From Kineosporia corallincola (GTDB taxonomy: Bacteria > Actinomycetota > Actinomycetes > Actinomycetales > Kineosporiaceae), in assembly GCF_018499875.1 (NCBI RefSeq), contig NZ_JAHBAY010000009.1:186001-250000 (forward strand): a DNA stretch of 64,000 nucleotides, written 5' to 3'. The first letter of the stretch is position 1, and every line of letters begins with the position of its first letter. Position numbers and translations under genes: made by a program. The notes under the pieces were generated by a model. It worked only from the letters and a program-made list of their open reading frames with translations, was not told the origin of the DNA and made no database searches. Below are positions 56,951 through 64,000 of this stretch, one piece after another.

Positions 56951-59194
56951 TCAGATCAGGTTCGGGCCCCGCAGATCGAACCGGTCGAGGTCGCTGACCT
57001 TGACCCAGGCCGCCACGAAGTCGTTGACGAACTTCGTCTTGGCGTCCTCGCTGGCGTAGACCTCGGCGAGGGCGCGCAGCTGGGAGTTGGAGCCGAAGAT
57101 CAGGTCCACCGCGGTGGCGGTGTACTTGACCTCGTCGGTGGCCAGGTCACGGATCTCGTAGACGTGCTCGCCCTCGGCGGCCTTCCACTTCGTGCCGGGG
57201 GAGAGCAGGTTGACGAAGAAGTCGTTCGTCAGCACACCCGGCTTGTCGGTGAACACACCGTGGGCGCTGCCGCCGACGTTGTTGCCGAGCACCCGCAGGC
57301 CACCGATCAGCACCGTGGTCTCGGGGGCGGTCAGGTTGAGCATGTAGGCCCGGTCGACCAGCAGCACCTCGGGCTGGGTCTTCTCGCCCTCGCGCAGGTA
57401 CTGGCGGAAGCCGTCGGCCCGCGGCTCGAGCACCGCGAACGAGTCGACGTCCGTCTCCTCCTGGGTGGCGTCGGTGCGACCGGCGTGGAACGGCACGGTC
57501 ACCTCGACCCCGGCGTCCCGGGCGGCCTTCTCCACGGCGGCCGCACCGGCCAGCACGATCAGGTCTGCCAGGGAGATCTGGGCACCGCCGGCGGCGTCGA
57601 ACTCGGACTTGATGCCGCCGAGCACACCGAGCACCTTGGACAGCTGCTCCGGCTGGTTGACCTCCCAGCTCCGCTGCGGCTCCAGGGCGATGCGGGCGCC
57701 GTTCGCGCCACCGCGCTTGTCGGTGGAACGGAAGGTGGCGGCGCTGGCCCAGGCGGTCTGCACCAGCTCGGCCACGGTCAGGCCGGAGGCCAGCACCTTG
57801 GCCTTGAGGGCGCTCACGTCGGCGTCCGACACCAGGGTGCCCGTGGCGGCCGGCACCGGGTCCTGCCACAGCTGCGGCTCGGCGACCCAGGGGCCGAGGA
57901 AGCGGCTGACCGGGCCCATGTCACGGTGCAGCAGCTTGTACCAGGCCTTGGCGAAGGCCAGGCGGAACTCCTCCGGGTTCTCCAGGAACCGCTTCGAGAT
58001 CTCGCCGTAGACCGGGTCGAAGCGCAGCGACAGGTCGGTCGTGAGCATCGTCGGACGGTACTTCTTGGACGCGTCGTAGGCGTCCGGGATGATCTTGTCG
58101 TCGGTCTTGGCCACGTAGTGCTTGCCGCCACCGGGGCCGGTGGTGAGCTCCCACTCGTACCCGAAGAGGATCTCGAAGAAGCGGTTGCTCCACTCGGTCG
58201 GGCGGTCGGTCCAGGTCACCTCGATGCCGGAGGTGATGGTGTCTTTGCCCTTACCGCTGCCGTGCGAGCTGAGCCAGCCCAGGCCCTGCGCCTCGATGCC
58301 CTCGCCCTCCGGCTCCGGGCCCACGTCGCCGGTGTGCGCGCCGTGCGTCTTGCCGAAGGTGTGACCACCGGCGATCAGCGCGACGGTCTCCTCGTCGTTC
58401 ATCGCCATCCGGGCGAAGGTCTCCCGGATGAACGCGGCCGCCTGGAGGAAGTCGGCGTTGCCCTTGGGGCCCTCGGGGTTGACGTAGATGAGGCCCATCT
58501 CGGTGGCCCCGACACCGGGCAGCATGTCCTTCTCGGACACGTAGCGGGAGTCGGCCAGCCAGGTGTCCTCCGGACCCCAGAAGATCTCCTCGGGCTCCCA
58601 CACGTCGGGGCGGCCGAAGCCGAAACCGAAGGTCTGGAAGCCCATCGACTCCAGGGCCACGTTGCCGGCGAGCACCAGCAGGTCGGCCCACGACACCTTC
58701 TGGCCGTACTTCTGCTTGACCGGCCACAGCAGGCGGCGGGCCTTGTCCAGGTTGGCGTTGTCGGGCCAGCTGTTCAGCGGGGCGAAGCGCTGCCCGCCGT
58801 CACCGGCGCCACCCCGGCCGTCCTCGATCCGGTAGGTGCCGGCGGCGTGCCAGCTCATCCGGATCATCAGGCCGCCGTAGTGCCCGAAGTCGGCCGGCCA
58901 CCAGTCCTGCGAGCTGGTGAGCACCTCGGCGATGTCGGCCTTGAGGGCCTCCACGTCGAGCTTCGCGAACTCCTCGGCGTAGTCGAAGTCCTCGCCCAGC
59001 GGGTTGCCCTTGGACGAGTGGGCGTGCAGGACCGACAGGTCGAGCTGGTTGGGCCACCAGTCCCGGTTGGTGCGCGGTGCGCCACCGGTCTTCGGCTCCG
59101 GCGGCTTGATCGCCGGGTTCTCGCTCTCGCTGCCCTGGGCCGTGACCGAGTCGTGCGCGACCGGGCAACCGCCCGCGTTCTGGGTGTCGCTCAT
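56951..59194 (-). CDS. katG: Catalase-peroxidase
   Basis: A 747-residue bifunctional heme catalase-peroxidase. The distal site is [10 protein letters not shown] (Arg112, Trp115, His116), the Trp-Tyr-Met adduct residues are Trp115, Tyr237 and Met263, and the proximal site is [12 protein letters not shown] (His278). The second, heme-free peroxidase-like repeat follows. It removes hydrogen peroxide in the cytoplasm. The N-terminus has GGCPVAH at residues 8-14. GGAAGGAA precedes ATG 59194. It lies 23 bp downstream of a fur-family gene in the same transcript. Confidence 0.96.
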   Translation of the reverse strand: MSDTQNAGGCPVAHDSVTAQGSESENPAIKPPEPKTGGAPRTNRDWWPNQLDLSVLHAHSSKGNPLGEDFDYAEEFAKLDVEALKADIAEVLTSSQDWWPADFGHYGGLMIRMSWHAAGTYRIEDGRGGAGDGGQRFAPLNSWPDNANLDKARRLLWPVKQKYGQKVSWADLLVLAGNVALESMGFQTFGFGFGRPDVWEPEEIFWGPEDTWLADSRYVSEKDMLPGVGATEMGLIYVNPEGPKGNADFLQAAAFIRETFARMAMNDEETVALIAGGHTFGKTHGAHTGDVGPEPEGEGIEAQGLGWLSSHGSGKGKDTITSGIEVTWTDRPTEWSNRFFEILFGYEWELTTGPGGGKHYVAKTDDKIIPDAYDASKKYRPTMLTTDLSLRFDPVYGEISKRFLENPEEFRLAFAKAWYKLLHRDMGPVSRFLGPWVAEPQLWQDPVPAATGTLVSDADVSALKAKVLASGLTVAELVQTAWASAATFRSTDKRGGANGARIALEPQRSWEVNQPEQLSKVLGVLGGIKSEFDAAGGAQISLADLIVLAGAAAVEKAARDAGVEVTVPFHAGRTDATQEETDVDSFAVLEPRADGFRQYLREGEKTQPEVLLVDRAYMLNLTAPETTVLIGGLRVLGNNVGGSAHGVFTDKPGVLTNDFFVNLLSPGTKWKAAEGEHVYEIRDLATDEVKYTATAVDLIFGSNSQLRALAEVYASEDAKTKFVNDFVAAWVKVSDLDRFDLRGPNLI

Positions 59195-59217
59195 CTGATT
59201 CCTTCCGGACTGGCCAT

Positions 59218-59646
59218 TCATGGACGTGTGCTCGCGGTCGCGCAGTCGGGGCAGGTGCCCCAGTAGACGACCTCCGCCTCGTCGACCACGAAGCCGTGGT
59301 TGTTCGAGGCGGTAAGACAGGGGGCGTGGCCGACCGCGCACTCCACGTCGGCGATCGCGCCGCAGGAGCGGCACACGACGTGGTGGTGGTTGTCGCCCAC
59401 GCGGGACTCGTACCGGGCCGTGGCACCCATGGGCTGGATGCGCCGGACCAGGCCGGAGTCGGTGAGGGCCCGCAGCACGTCGTACACCGCCTGGTGGGAC
59501 ACCGCGGGCAGTTCCGCCCGGACCAGCCCGATCACCGTGTCGGTGTCGATGTGCGGGTGGTCGTGCAGGGCGGTGAGCACGGCGAGCCGGGGCCGCGTCA
59601 CGCGCAACGAGACCGAGCGCAGCTGGGCCTCGAAGTCGGACGTCAT
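59218..59646 (-). CDS. furA: Fur-family regulator (FurA type)
   Basis: A 142-residue Fur protein: winged helix ([40 protein letters not shown]), metal site [10 protein letters not shown] and a second CxxC in GTCPDCA. The arrangement furA-katG, with FurA repressing both genes until oxidation, is well known in mycobacteria and streptomycetes. ATG 59646 is the first gene of the operon; palindromic sites lie 20-50 bp upstream. Confidence 0.92.
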   Translation of the reverse strand: MTSDFEAQLRSVSLRVTRPRLAVLTALHDHPHIDTDTVIGLVRAELPAVSHQAVYDVLRALTDSGLVRRIQPMGATARYESRVGDNHHHVVCRSCGAIADVECAVGHAPCLTASNNHGFVVDEAEVVYWGTCPDCATASTRP

Positions 59647-59668
59647 GCGAAGAACATAGGCCCTACTT

Positions 59669-59698
59669 TTGAGCAGTTCAAGTTTACGCAAGGGTAAA
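59669..59698. promoter_or_regulatory. Candidate FurA operators
   Basis: Two palindromes lie side by side: TTGAGCAGTTCAA (59669-59681) and TTTACGCAAGGGTAAA (59683-59698), in an A/T-rich patch immediately upstream of furA. Autoregulation by FurA is expected there. The TTGAAC core on the minus strand could also be part of the -35 box. Confidence 0.55.
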
Positions 59699-60166
59699 TC
59701 CGATGACCCATGGTGCATGCTCCGGTGCGCCGGGTGCTCGCGACGAAACCCGATCGGCCCCTTGGGGTGACCACCCGATCTGCGTCGGGCCCCGTCCGGT
59801 CTCCGTCGAACTTCCGCCGGGTCCCTGCCGGCCTTTCCGGGGCCCTCATCGAGCCCCTGCCGGGTCTCTGCGGGAGGGCGCCCGTGGATGCTGGCCCGCG
59901 GGCACTCACCGTGTCCGGAGCCGTCGTCCGGGTGACCGCCAGGTGCCCTCGGCCGGCGAAAGTGCCCCAGTGATGCGGCATTAGCGCACGGGTGTATCTT
60001 GATCACAGCGGTTCGAGGGGCGGTGCCGGCACGGTCGCAGACCGGTCTACCGTGGCACGTCCCGTCGCGGCGTTCTCCCGGGCTGAGGCAGCTGGTCTGT
60101 GAACGTCGTTGTGCCGCAAGACAGTTCGCATTCCATTGCGGTTCTGCTCGGGGAGGGCAAGTCGAC
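59699..60166. other. Intergenic gap
   Basis: About 470 bases between furA and the first lipoprotein gene. I see no supported gene. The end holds GGGAGGGCAAG, the ribosome-binding site of the lipoprotein. Confidence 0.45.
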
Positions 60167-60646
60167 GTGCGCGCGCGTGTGATCTCGGCGCTGGCAATTC
60201 CACTGGCTGCTGTGGCGGTCCTGGCCGGCTGCGGTTCGGTGCCGCAGAACGGGACTCAGACCATGGCCTATGTCCGCACCGCCTATGCCGAGGCGGACGG
60301 CGGGGTCCGGGTGTCGCTACCGGTCTCGCTGCCGTCCGGCTACCGCCTCGACCGGATCTGGTCGGTGGCCAACGTCTACGACGAACGGGGGAAGGCGTCG
60401 TCCATCGCCCGCAGCGCCGAGTTCGCCGGACCGGACGGCACGGTGCGGGTGTGCACCGAGGTCGTCGAGGTGCCCGGTGACCTGTGCCCGCAGGACGACA
60501 CCGCGGTCACGCACGACGACGACGGGCTGCGCCGCACGGTGACGGTCGAGCCGTCCACGAAGAAGACCCGGGCCACCGCCGCGTCGGTCTGGGGCGGCGA
60601 CGTCACCTGGTCGGCCACCCCGGACGACTGGACCTGGCTCTCGTAA
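60167..60646 (+). CDS. Lipoprotein, paralog A
   Basis: A 159-residue lipoprotein with signal ISALAIPLAAVAVLAGC (lipobox LAGC) after GTG 60167, which has GGGAGGG upstream. The mature part has SGYRLDRIWSVANVYDERGK, SIARSAEF and VRVCTEVVEVPGDLCP, two conserved Cys likely forming a disulfide. It shares these blocks with the next gene, so the two arose by tandem duplication. Function unknown; anchored on the outer face of the membrane. Confidence 0.75.
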   Translation: MRARVISALAIPLAAVAVLAGCGSVPQNGTQTMAYVRTAYAEADGGVRVSLPVSLPSGYRLDRIWSVANVYDERGKASSIARSAEFAGPDGTVRVCTEVVEVPGDLCPQDDTAVTHDDDGLRRTVTVEPSTKKTRATAASVWGGDVTWSATPDDWTWLS

Positions 60647-60903
60647 TCCCTTTTCCGGCAGGCGTGTGCCGAATCACCCCGGGCCCGTGACCATCCGGTC
60701 ACGGGCCCGTCGCCGTTGTGGCTGAGCGTGAATACTCCGGTCGGTAGTCGGCCGCGTCCTGCCGGTAACTGGGTATCGGCTAAGAGGTTTCGGAACAGGG
60801 GGAATCCCGCTAGGTCAAAGCGGTGACGATGTGGGAGTGTTCGCCTGGGGACGCCGCGGAGAGGATCGCCGCGCGTCAGAAAGTTTCGGGAGGGGAACCC
60901 AAC
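60647..60903. other. Intergenic region between lipoprotein paralogs
   Basis: Contains the terminator hairpin 60680-60709 and then a stretch that should carry the promoter of the second lipoprotein, with GGGAGGGGAACCCAAC just before GTG 60904. Confidence 0.5.
60680..60709. terminator. Perfect 13-bp-arm hairpin
   Basis: CGGGCCCGTGACC and its exact complement around ATCC, 34 bp after the first lipoprotein stop. Confidence 0.8.
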
Positions 60904-61383
60904 GTGCGTGCTCGCGCGCTCAGAGCGCTCGCGATCGTAGCCGCCGTCGTCGCAACCACTGTCGGGTGCGGATCGTTCGACCAGAGTGAGTCGGCGAGAC
61001 AACAGGCGCTCGTCGACGACGGATACGCCCAGGCCCGTGGCGGCGTGAAACTCGCGCTGCCGGTGGCCGTGCCGGAGGGCTACCGGCTCACCCGGTTCTG
61101 GTCCGTCGCGAACGTGTATACCGAGCGCGGCAAACCGGAGTCCATCGCCCGCAGCGCCGAGTTCAGCGGCCCCGGCGGGCCGGTGCGGGTCTGCGAGGAA
61201 GTCGCGAAGATCCCGGGCGACCTGTGCCCGAGGTCGAACATCGGGATCACCGAGAAGAAGGACGGCCTGGTGCGTACCGTCTCGATGGAGACCACGCCGC
61301 AGGACGACCCGCGCGCGGTGTGGGGCGAGGTCGGTTACTCGTCCGCCCTGGCCGACTGGTCGTGGCTGTCGCCGCCCGCGTGA
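60904..61383 (+). CDS. Lipoprotein, paralog B
   Basis: A 159-residue lipoprotein of the same length as paralog A, with signal ALAIVAAVVATTVGC and mature blocks EGYRLTRFWSVANVYTERGK, SIARSAEF, VRVCEEVAKIPGDLCP and a WSWLS end that is also present in A. GTG 60904 has GGGAGGGG upstream. Its stop overlaps the start of the next gene (GTGA), so it is coupled to it. Function unknown. Confidence 0.75.
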   Translation: MRARALRALAIVAAVVATTVGCGSFDQSESARQQALVDDGYAQARGGVKLALPVAVPEGYRLTRFWSVANVYTERGKPESIARSAEFSGPGGPVRVCEEVAKIPGDLCPRSNIGITEKKDGLVRTVSMETTPQDDPRAVWGEVGYSSALADWSWLSPPA

Positions 61384-62390
61384 GCGGCACGTTCGATCTC
61401 ACCGTCCGCCTCACCCCGCCGGACGCGGAGCCGGCCGGCGCGGTGGTGCGCGCCGGCGCGGCCACCCTGGCCGGGATGCACGTCATGCAACTGCCGCTGT
61501 CGATCAGCTCGTACGTCGTCGACGCCAACGAACTGCTCGTGCGGCTCACGCTCTTCGACCCGCACCGCTCCGCCACCGAGTTACGGCTGCTCGCCGAGAG
61601 CACCGGCGCCGGCCTGGTCGAGCACGCCCCGGAGCTGTCGGGGTGGGGTTTCGAGGTCGAGGTCACCGACGGCGCGGCGTCAACGGTGGACGACGAGGAG
61701 CCCGGGACGGGCCCTTTCGCCGTCCATGACGCGTGGCCCCTGGACGGGATCGGCGAACGCCGCACCGAGGTGCTGGCCTCGGCGGGCCTGCTGCGCGGGC
61801 TCGCCCGGGAGGAACTCGGCGGCGGCACCGGTGACGACGGGGCCGAGGCGCTCGCCGGATGCCTGGTCAGTGCCGCCGGCCTGATGCTCGACCACCTGTT
61901 CGACGACCTGCACCGGCTGGAGAGCGCCCAGGCCGAGGACTCCCCGGACGGTTCCACGGACGGCTCCCCGGCCCTCCGGCCCGACCTCGGCTCCGTGCCG
62001 CAGCTGGCCGCCCTGCCCCGGCGCTACCGGCAGCGGTTCACACCCGCCTTCGTGCGGGCCTTCATCGTGGCGTTCACCGGCGTCACCGCCCGGCTGGCCG
62101 GCACCTGGACCCCGCTCGACTGCCTGGCCCAGGAACTGGCCGTTTACCGGCTGTTCGACGAGGTCGAGGACCTCGCCGACGACCTGCTGCTGGAGTTGCC
62201 CGGTCAGTGGCGCGACCGGCTGTCGGCCCGGCTGATCGCCGAGGACGACCTGGCCCTGCTCTACGACCCGGCGAAGGACCACGCCGCCGAACGTGCCTTC
62301 CCCCTGCCCCGCGGCACCGCACCGCTGGCCTTCGACGCCTGGTTCACCCCGTTCACCACCGGGTCGCCGTCGTACGTGGTGCCCCCGTGA
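61380..62390 (+). CDS. Hypothetical protein coupled to lipoprotein B
   Basis: A 336-residue soluble protein of unknown family. An N-terminal beta-rich part (GTFDLTVRLTPPDAEPAGA ... ELLVRLTLFDPHRSATELRL) is joined through an acidic linker (STVDDEEPGTGPFAVHDAW) to a helical part with RRYRQRFTPAFVRAFIVAFTG and LFDEVEDLADDLLLELPG. No signal peptide. GTG 61380 overlaps the lipoprotein stop. The linker DNA (61688-61728) contains GGACGACG ... CGTCC arms like the intergenic palindromes, so the palindrome sequence has become coding or was inserted there. Confidence 0.65.
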   Translation: MSGTFDLTVRLTPPDAEPAGAVVRAGAATLAGMHVMQLPLSISSYVVDANELLVRLTLFDPHRSATELRLLAESTGAGLVEHAPELSGWGFEVEVTDGAASTVDDEEPGTGPFAVHDAWPLDGIGERRTEVLASAGLLRGLAREELGGGTGDDGAEALAGCLVSAAGLMLDHLFDDLHRLESAQAEDSPDGSTDGSPALRPDLGSVPQLAALPRRYRQRFTPAFVRAFIVAFTGVTARLAGTWTPLDCLAQELAVYRLFDEVEDLADDLLLELPGQWRDRLSARLIAEDDLALLYDPAKDHAAERAFPLPRGTAPLAFDAWFTPFTTGSPSYVVPP

Positions 62391-62472
62391 CCGGGCCGGG
62401 CGCGCGTCGTCCACCAGTTGACCGTCGGACCGGATATCGGTGGGCGGCGGCGCGGTGCAGGAGGATCGGGGC

Positions 62473-62745
62473 ATGGGTGCGCACGTCTGGATCTCCGGGT
62501 GGCAGCAGCAGCGCTGCGGTGACGACTTCCGGGTCGGCTCGCAGGTGACCTGAGAGGTGGCGACCGGCGCCGCCCGCACCCGCACCGTGCCGGAGTGCGA
62601 CGCGTGGGAACCCGAGCGCCGCGCCGAGAGCGAGGGACGCCGGTTCGAGGGCTGGGTGGTCGAGCTGGAGCAGGCCGGATACCTGGCCGGCGGCCGGAAG
62701 CCGGCCGCTCCCCGGCCGCGGGGGAATAAGCGGCGTCGCTCCTGA
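62473..62745 (+). pseudogene. DUF6578-like gene interrupted by an opal codon
   Basis: A strong ribosome-binding site (GCAGGAGGATCGG) precedes ATG 62473. The frame reads MGAHVWISGWQQQRCGDDFR, GSQVT, then TGA at 62551-62553, and continues in the same frame EVATGAARTRTVPE ... RFEGWVVELEQAGYL to a stop at 62745. The N-terminus resembles DUF6578 proteins, which have an aromatic residue at this point, so TGG to TGA is the simplest change. About 90 residues if read through. Confidence 0.6.
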
Positions 62746-62854
62746 CCGGCCGGTGGAATCGCCGGGTTCGGGGAGTTGTGGTTGCGTTCCGCGAGAACAC
62801 CCACGGGACGATCTTTCCCGGCCACCTCGGACAGCGGCAGGACACCGGTAGCAG

Positions 62855-63640
62855 ATGCAATTCGACAGCGAGTCCGCGGAAGCGGAGTTCATGTACCAGT
62901 ACGCCCTGGCCGCCCCGGAGACGCTCGGCGTGAGCGCCCGGCGGCTCGCCGGCGGCGTGGTGATGCACATGCGGAACGACCCGATGTCGTACTGGAGCAA
63001 GGCCCTGGGGTTCGACCAGGACGTCACCCCCGGTCTGCTCGACGAGATCCTCGGCTTCTACGCCGGGTGCGGCGCCACCTCGGCCGTGCTCCAGTTCACC
63101 CCCGGGCTGCTGCCGGGCGGGTTCGCCGCCGAGGCCGCCGCCCGCGGCATCACCGCCGGAACGACCTGGGCCAAACTGGGCTGTGAGGTGAGCGAGGTGC
63201 TGCCCGCCGGCAGCACCGGCCTGCGGGTCGGCCGGGTCGCGCCGGAGCAGGCCGGTGAGTGGGGCGAGACGGTGCTGCGGGCCTTCGGGGTGCCCGGCAC
63301 CCCGCTGTCGCAGATGGTGGCGGGTGCCGTGTCGGCCCCCGGCTTCCAGGCCTTCGCCGCCTGGGACGGTGACGTGATGGTCGCCGGTGGTGGGCTGCTC
63401 GTGCACGGCGAGGTCGGGTCGCTGCACACCGGCGCCACCCTGCCGGAGCACCGCGGGCGCGGCGCGCAGTCGGCGCTGATCGCCGCCCGGGCCGAGGCCG
63501 CGCGCCGGGCCGGGTGCCGCTGGCTCACCTCCGAGACCGGCGTGCCCGAGCCCGGCCGCGGCAACAGCTCGCTGAACAACCTGCGCCGGGCCGGGCTGCG
63601 GGTGCTGTACGAACGGCCGAACTGGCGCTGGAACGCCTGA
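62855..63640 (+). CDS. GNAT-family N-acetyltransferase
   Basis: A 261-residue protein with an N-terminal GNAT-like half and a C-terminal acetyl-CoA-binding half: VGSLHTGATLPEHRGRGAQSALIAARAEAAR is motif A (R-G-R-G-A), followed by LNNLRRAGLRVLYERPNW. Substrate unknown. The ATG at 62855 lacks an obvious ribosome-binding site. Confidence 0.8.
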   Translation: MQFDSESAEAEFMYQYALAAPETLGVSARRLAGGVVMHMRNDPMSYWSKALGFDQDVTPGLLDEILGFYAGCGATSAVLQFTPGLLPGGFAAEAAARGITAGTTWAKLGCEVSEVLPAGSTGLRVGRVAPEQAGEWGETVLRAFGVPGTPLSQMVAGAVSAPGFQAFAAWDGDVMVAGGGLLVHGEVGSLHTGATLPEHRGRGAQSALIAARAEAARRAGCRWLTSETGVPEPGRGNSSLNNLRRAGLRVLYERPNWRWNA

Positions 63641-63762
63641 GACCGTCTCGGCCCGCGGGGCCACGCGCTGCCGGCCGGCCACGGGGACGATGACGGGGAC
63701 GGCACGACCCGATCGGGCGCCGCGGGATCCGCCGCCGTGCCGTGATCGTGGCGATACGCTCG

Positions 63763-64000
63763 GTGCATGCGGTTTCGGGGGAACGTCCGGGAGACACGCA
63801 CACAGGCCCTGGTCAGGGGGTCGGTCGGGACACCGCTGCCGCGCACCAGCGGCTCGCCCGGGAACTGTGCAGGCTCCGGGCGGCGTCGAGCAAGAGCCTG
63901 AAGGAGCTCGAACCCGAGCTGCACGTCAGTGACTCGTCGCTGTCCCGCTACCTGTCCGGCCGGGCGGTGCCGCCCTGGACGGTGGTGGCCCGGCTGGCCC
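63763..64000 (+). CDS. XRE-type helix-turn-helix regulator, cut by the window edge
   Basis: The frame runs from GTG 63763 to the right edge and contains a Xre-like helix-turn-helix: QRLARELCRLRAASSKSLKE and LHVSDSSLSRYLSGRAVPPW. The start is uncertain: GATACGCT lies too close to this GTG, and the ATG at 63767, at leaderless distance, is in another frame. The C-terminal part is off the window, so no further assignment is possible. Confidence 0.65.
   Translation, partial: MHAVSGERPGDTHTGPGQGVGRDTAAAHQRLARELCRLRAASSKSLKELEPELHVSDSSLSRYLSGRAVPPWTVVARLA

Noticed and set aside
62551-62553. TGA as a selenocysteine codon
   Set aside because: No selenocysteine-insertion hairpin is evident, the expected residue in this family is aromatic, and no Sec machinery is in view.

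Overview
The window is very G+C-rich, with dense genes, strong G/C preference at third codon positions, many GTG starts, several apparently leaderless starts (a TANNNT box 6-7 nt before GTG or ATG), F420-type, XRE/DUF397, DUF2180, DUF4173 and LuxR-LAL genes. This points to a soil-type actinomycete (Actinomycetota). A Kineosporia-like or related genus is only a guess. Secreted arabinofuranosidase, beta-glucanase and chitinase plus a rhamnose-type ABC importer suggest a saprophyte living on plant and fungal polymers. I see no rRNA, tRNA, CRISPR array or insertion sequence.

Layout. 1-6.9 kb: an adenylation protein cut by the left edge, a decayed NmrA-like gene, histidine ammonia-lyase with a divergent IclR regulator, an isolated trpF, a short-chain dehydrogenase and a broken secreted-peptide gene. 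7-18.6 kb: a four-gene rhamnose-type ABC operon on the minus strand with a readable promoter and operator, a 1.8-kb G-rich gap containing a LacI-type operator, a GH54/CBM42 arabinofuranosidase, and a 1103-residue LuxR-LAL regulator with a 12-bp coding tandem repeat inside its ATPase domain. 18.7-33 kb: nickel-binding-type small protein, LLM oxidoreductase, Tat esterase, two-component system with a DUF4173 membrane protein, MFS/MarR divergent pair, diguanylate cyclase, CBS protein, a second MFS and small proteins. 33-48 kb: NmrA/LysR divergent pair, MOSC protein, old-yellow-enzyme reductase, a truncated WXG100-like fragment between direct repeats, M18 aminopeptidase, GH16 and GH18 enzymes, acyl-CoA ligase, a His-Gln repeat protein, VOC protein and orphan response regulator.

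48.9-53.5 kb is the most unusual part: a two-gene, ATGA-coupled operon. The first gene encodes a flavohemoglobin-type globin domain (Tyr41, Gln62, His94 pocket) with no reductase domain, followed by a disordered tail that holds exactly 53 uninterrupted pentads of consensus A-[DGE]-Q-[GDN]-[YWH] and then about eight TGS(M/L/V)RQ-like motifs. The second gene encodes a divergent bacterial nitric-oxide-synthase oxygenase (heme-ligand Cys142, substrate Glu339) ending in a CPVAH heme-type motif that also begins the window's KatG. A likely reading is NO synthesis coupled to globin-catalysed NO oxidation, organised by a low-complexity scaffold.

53.5-64 kb: PhzF-like protein, an XRE/DUF397 coupled pair, HAD phosphatase, a furA-katG operon with palindromic upstream sites, two tandem paralogous lipoproteins followed by a coupled unknown protein, a DUF6578-like gene broken by one opal codon, a GNAT protein and the start of another XRE-type regulator cut by the right edge. 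A family of GGACG(A/G)CG palindromes recurs between genes and probably supplies many terminators.
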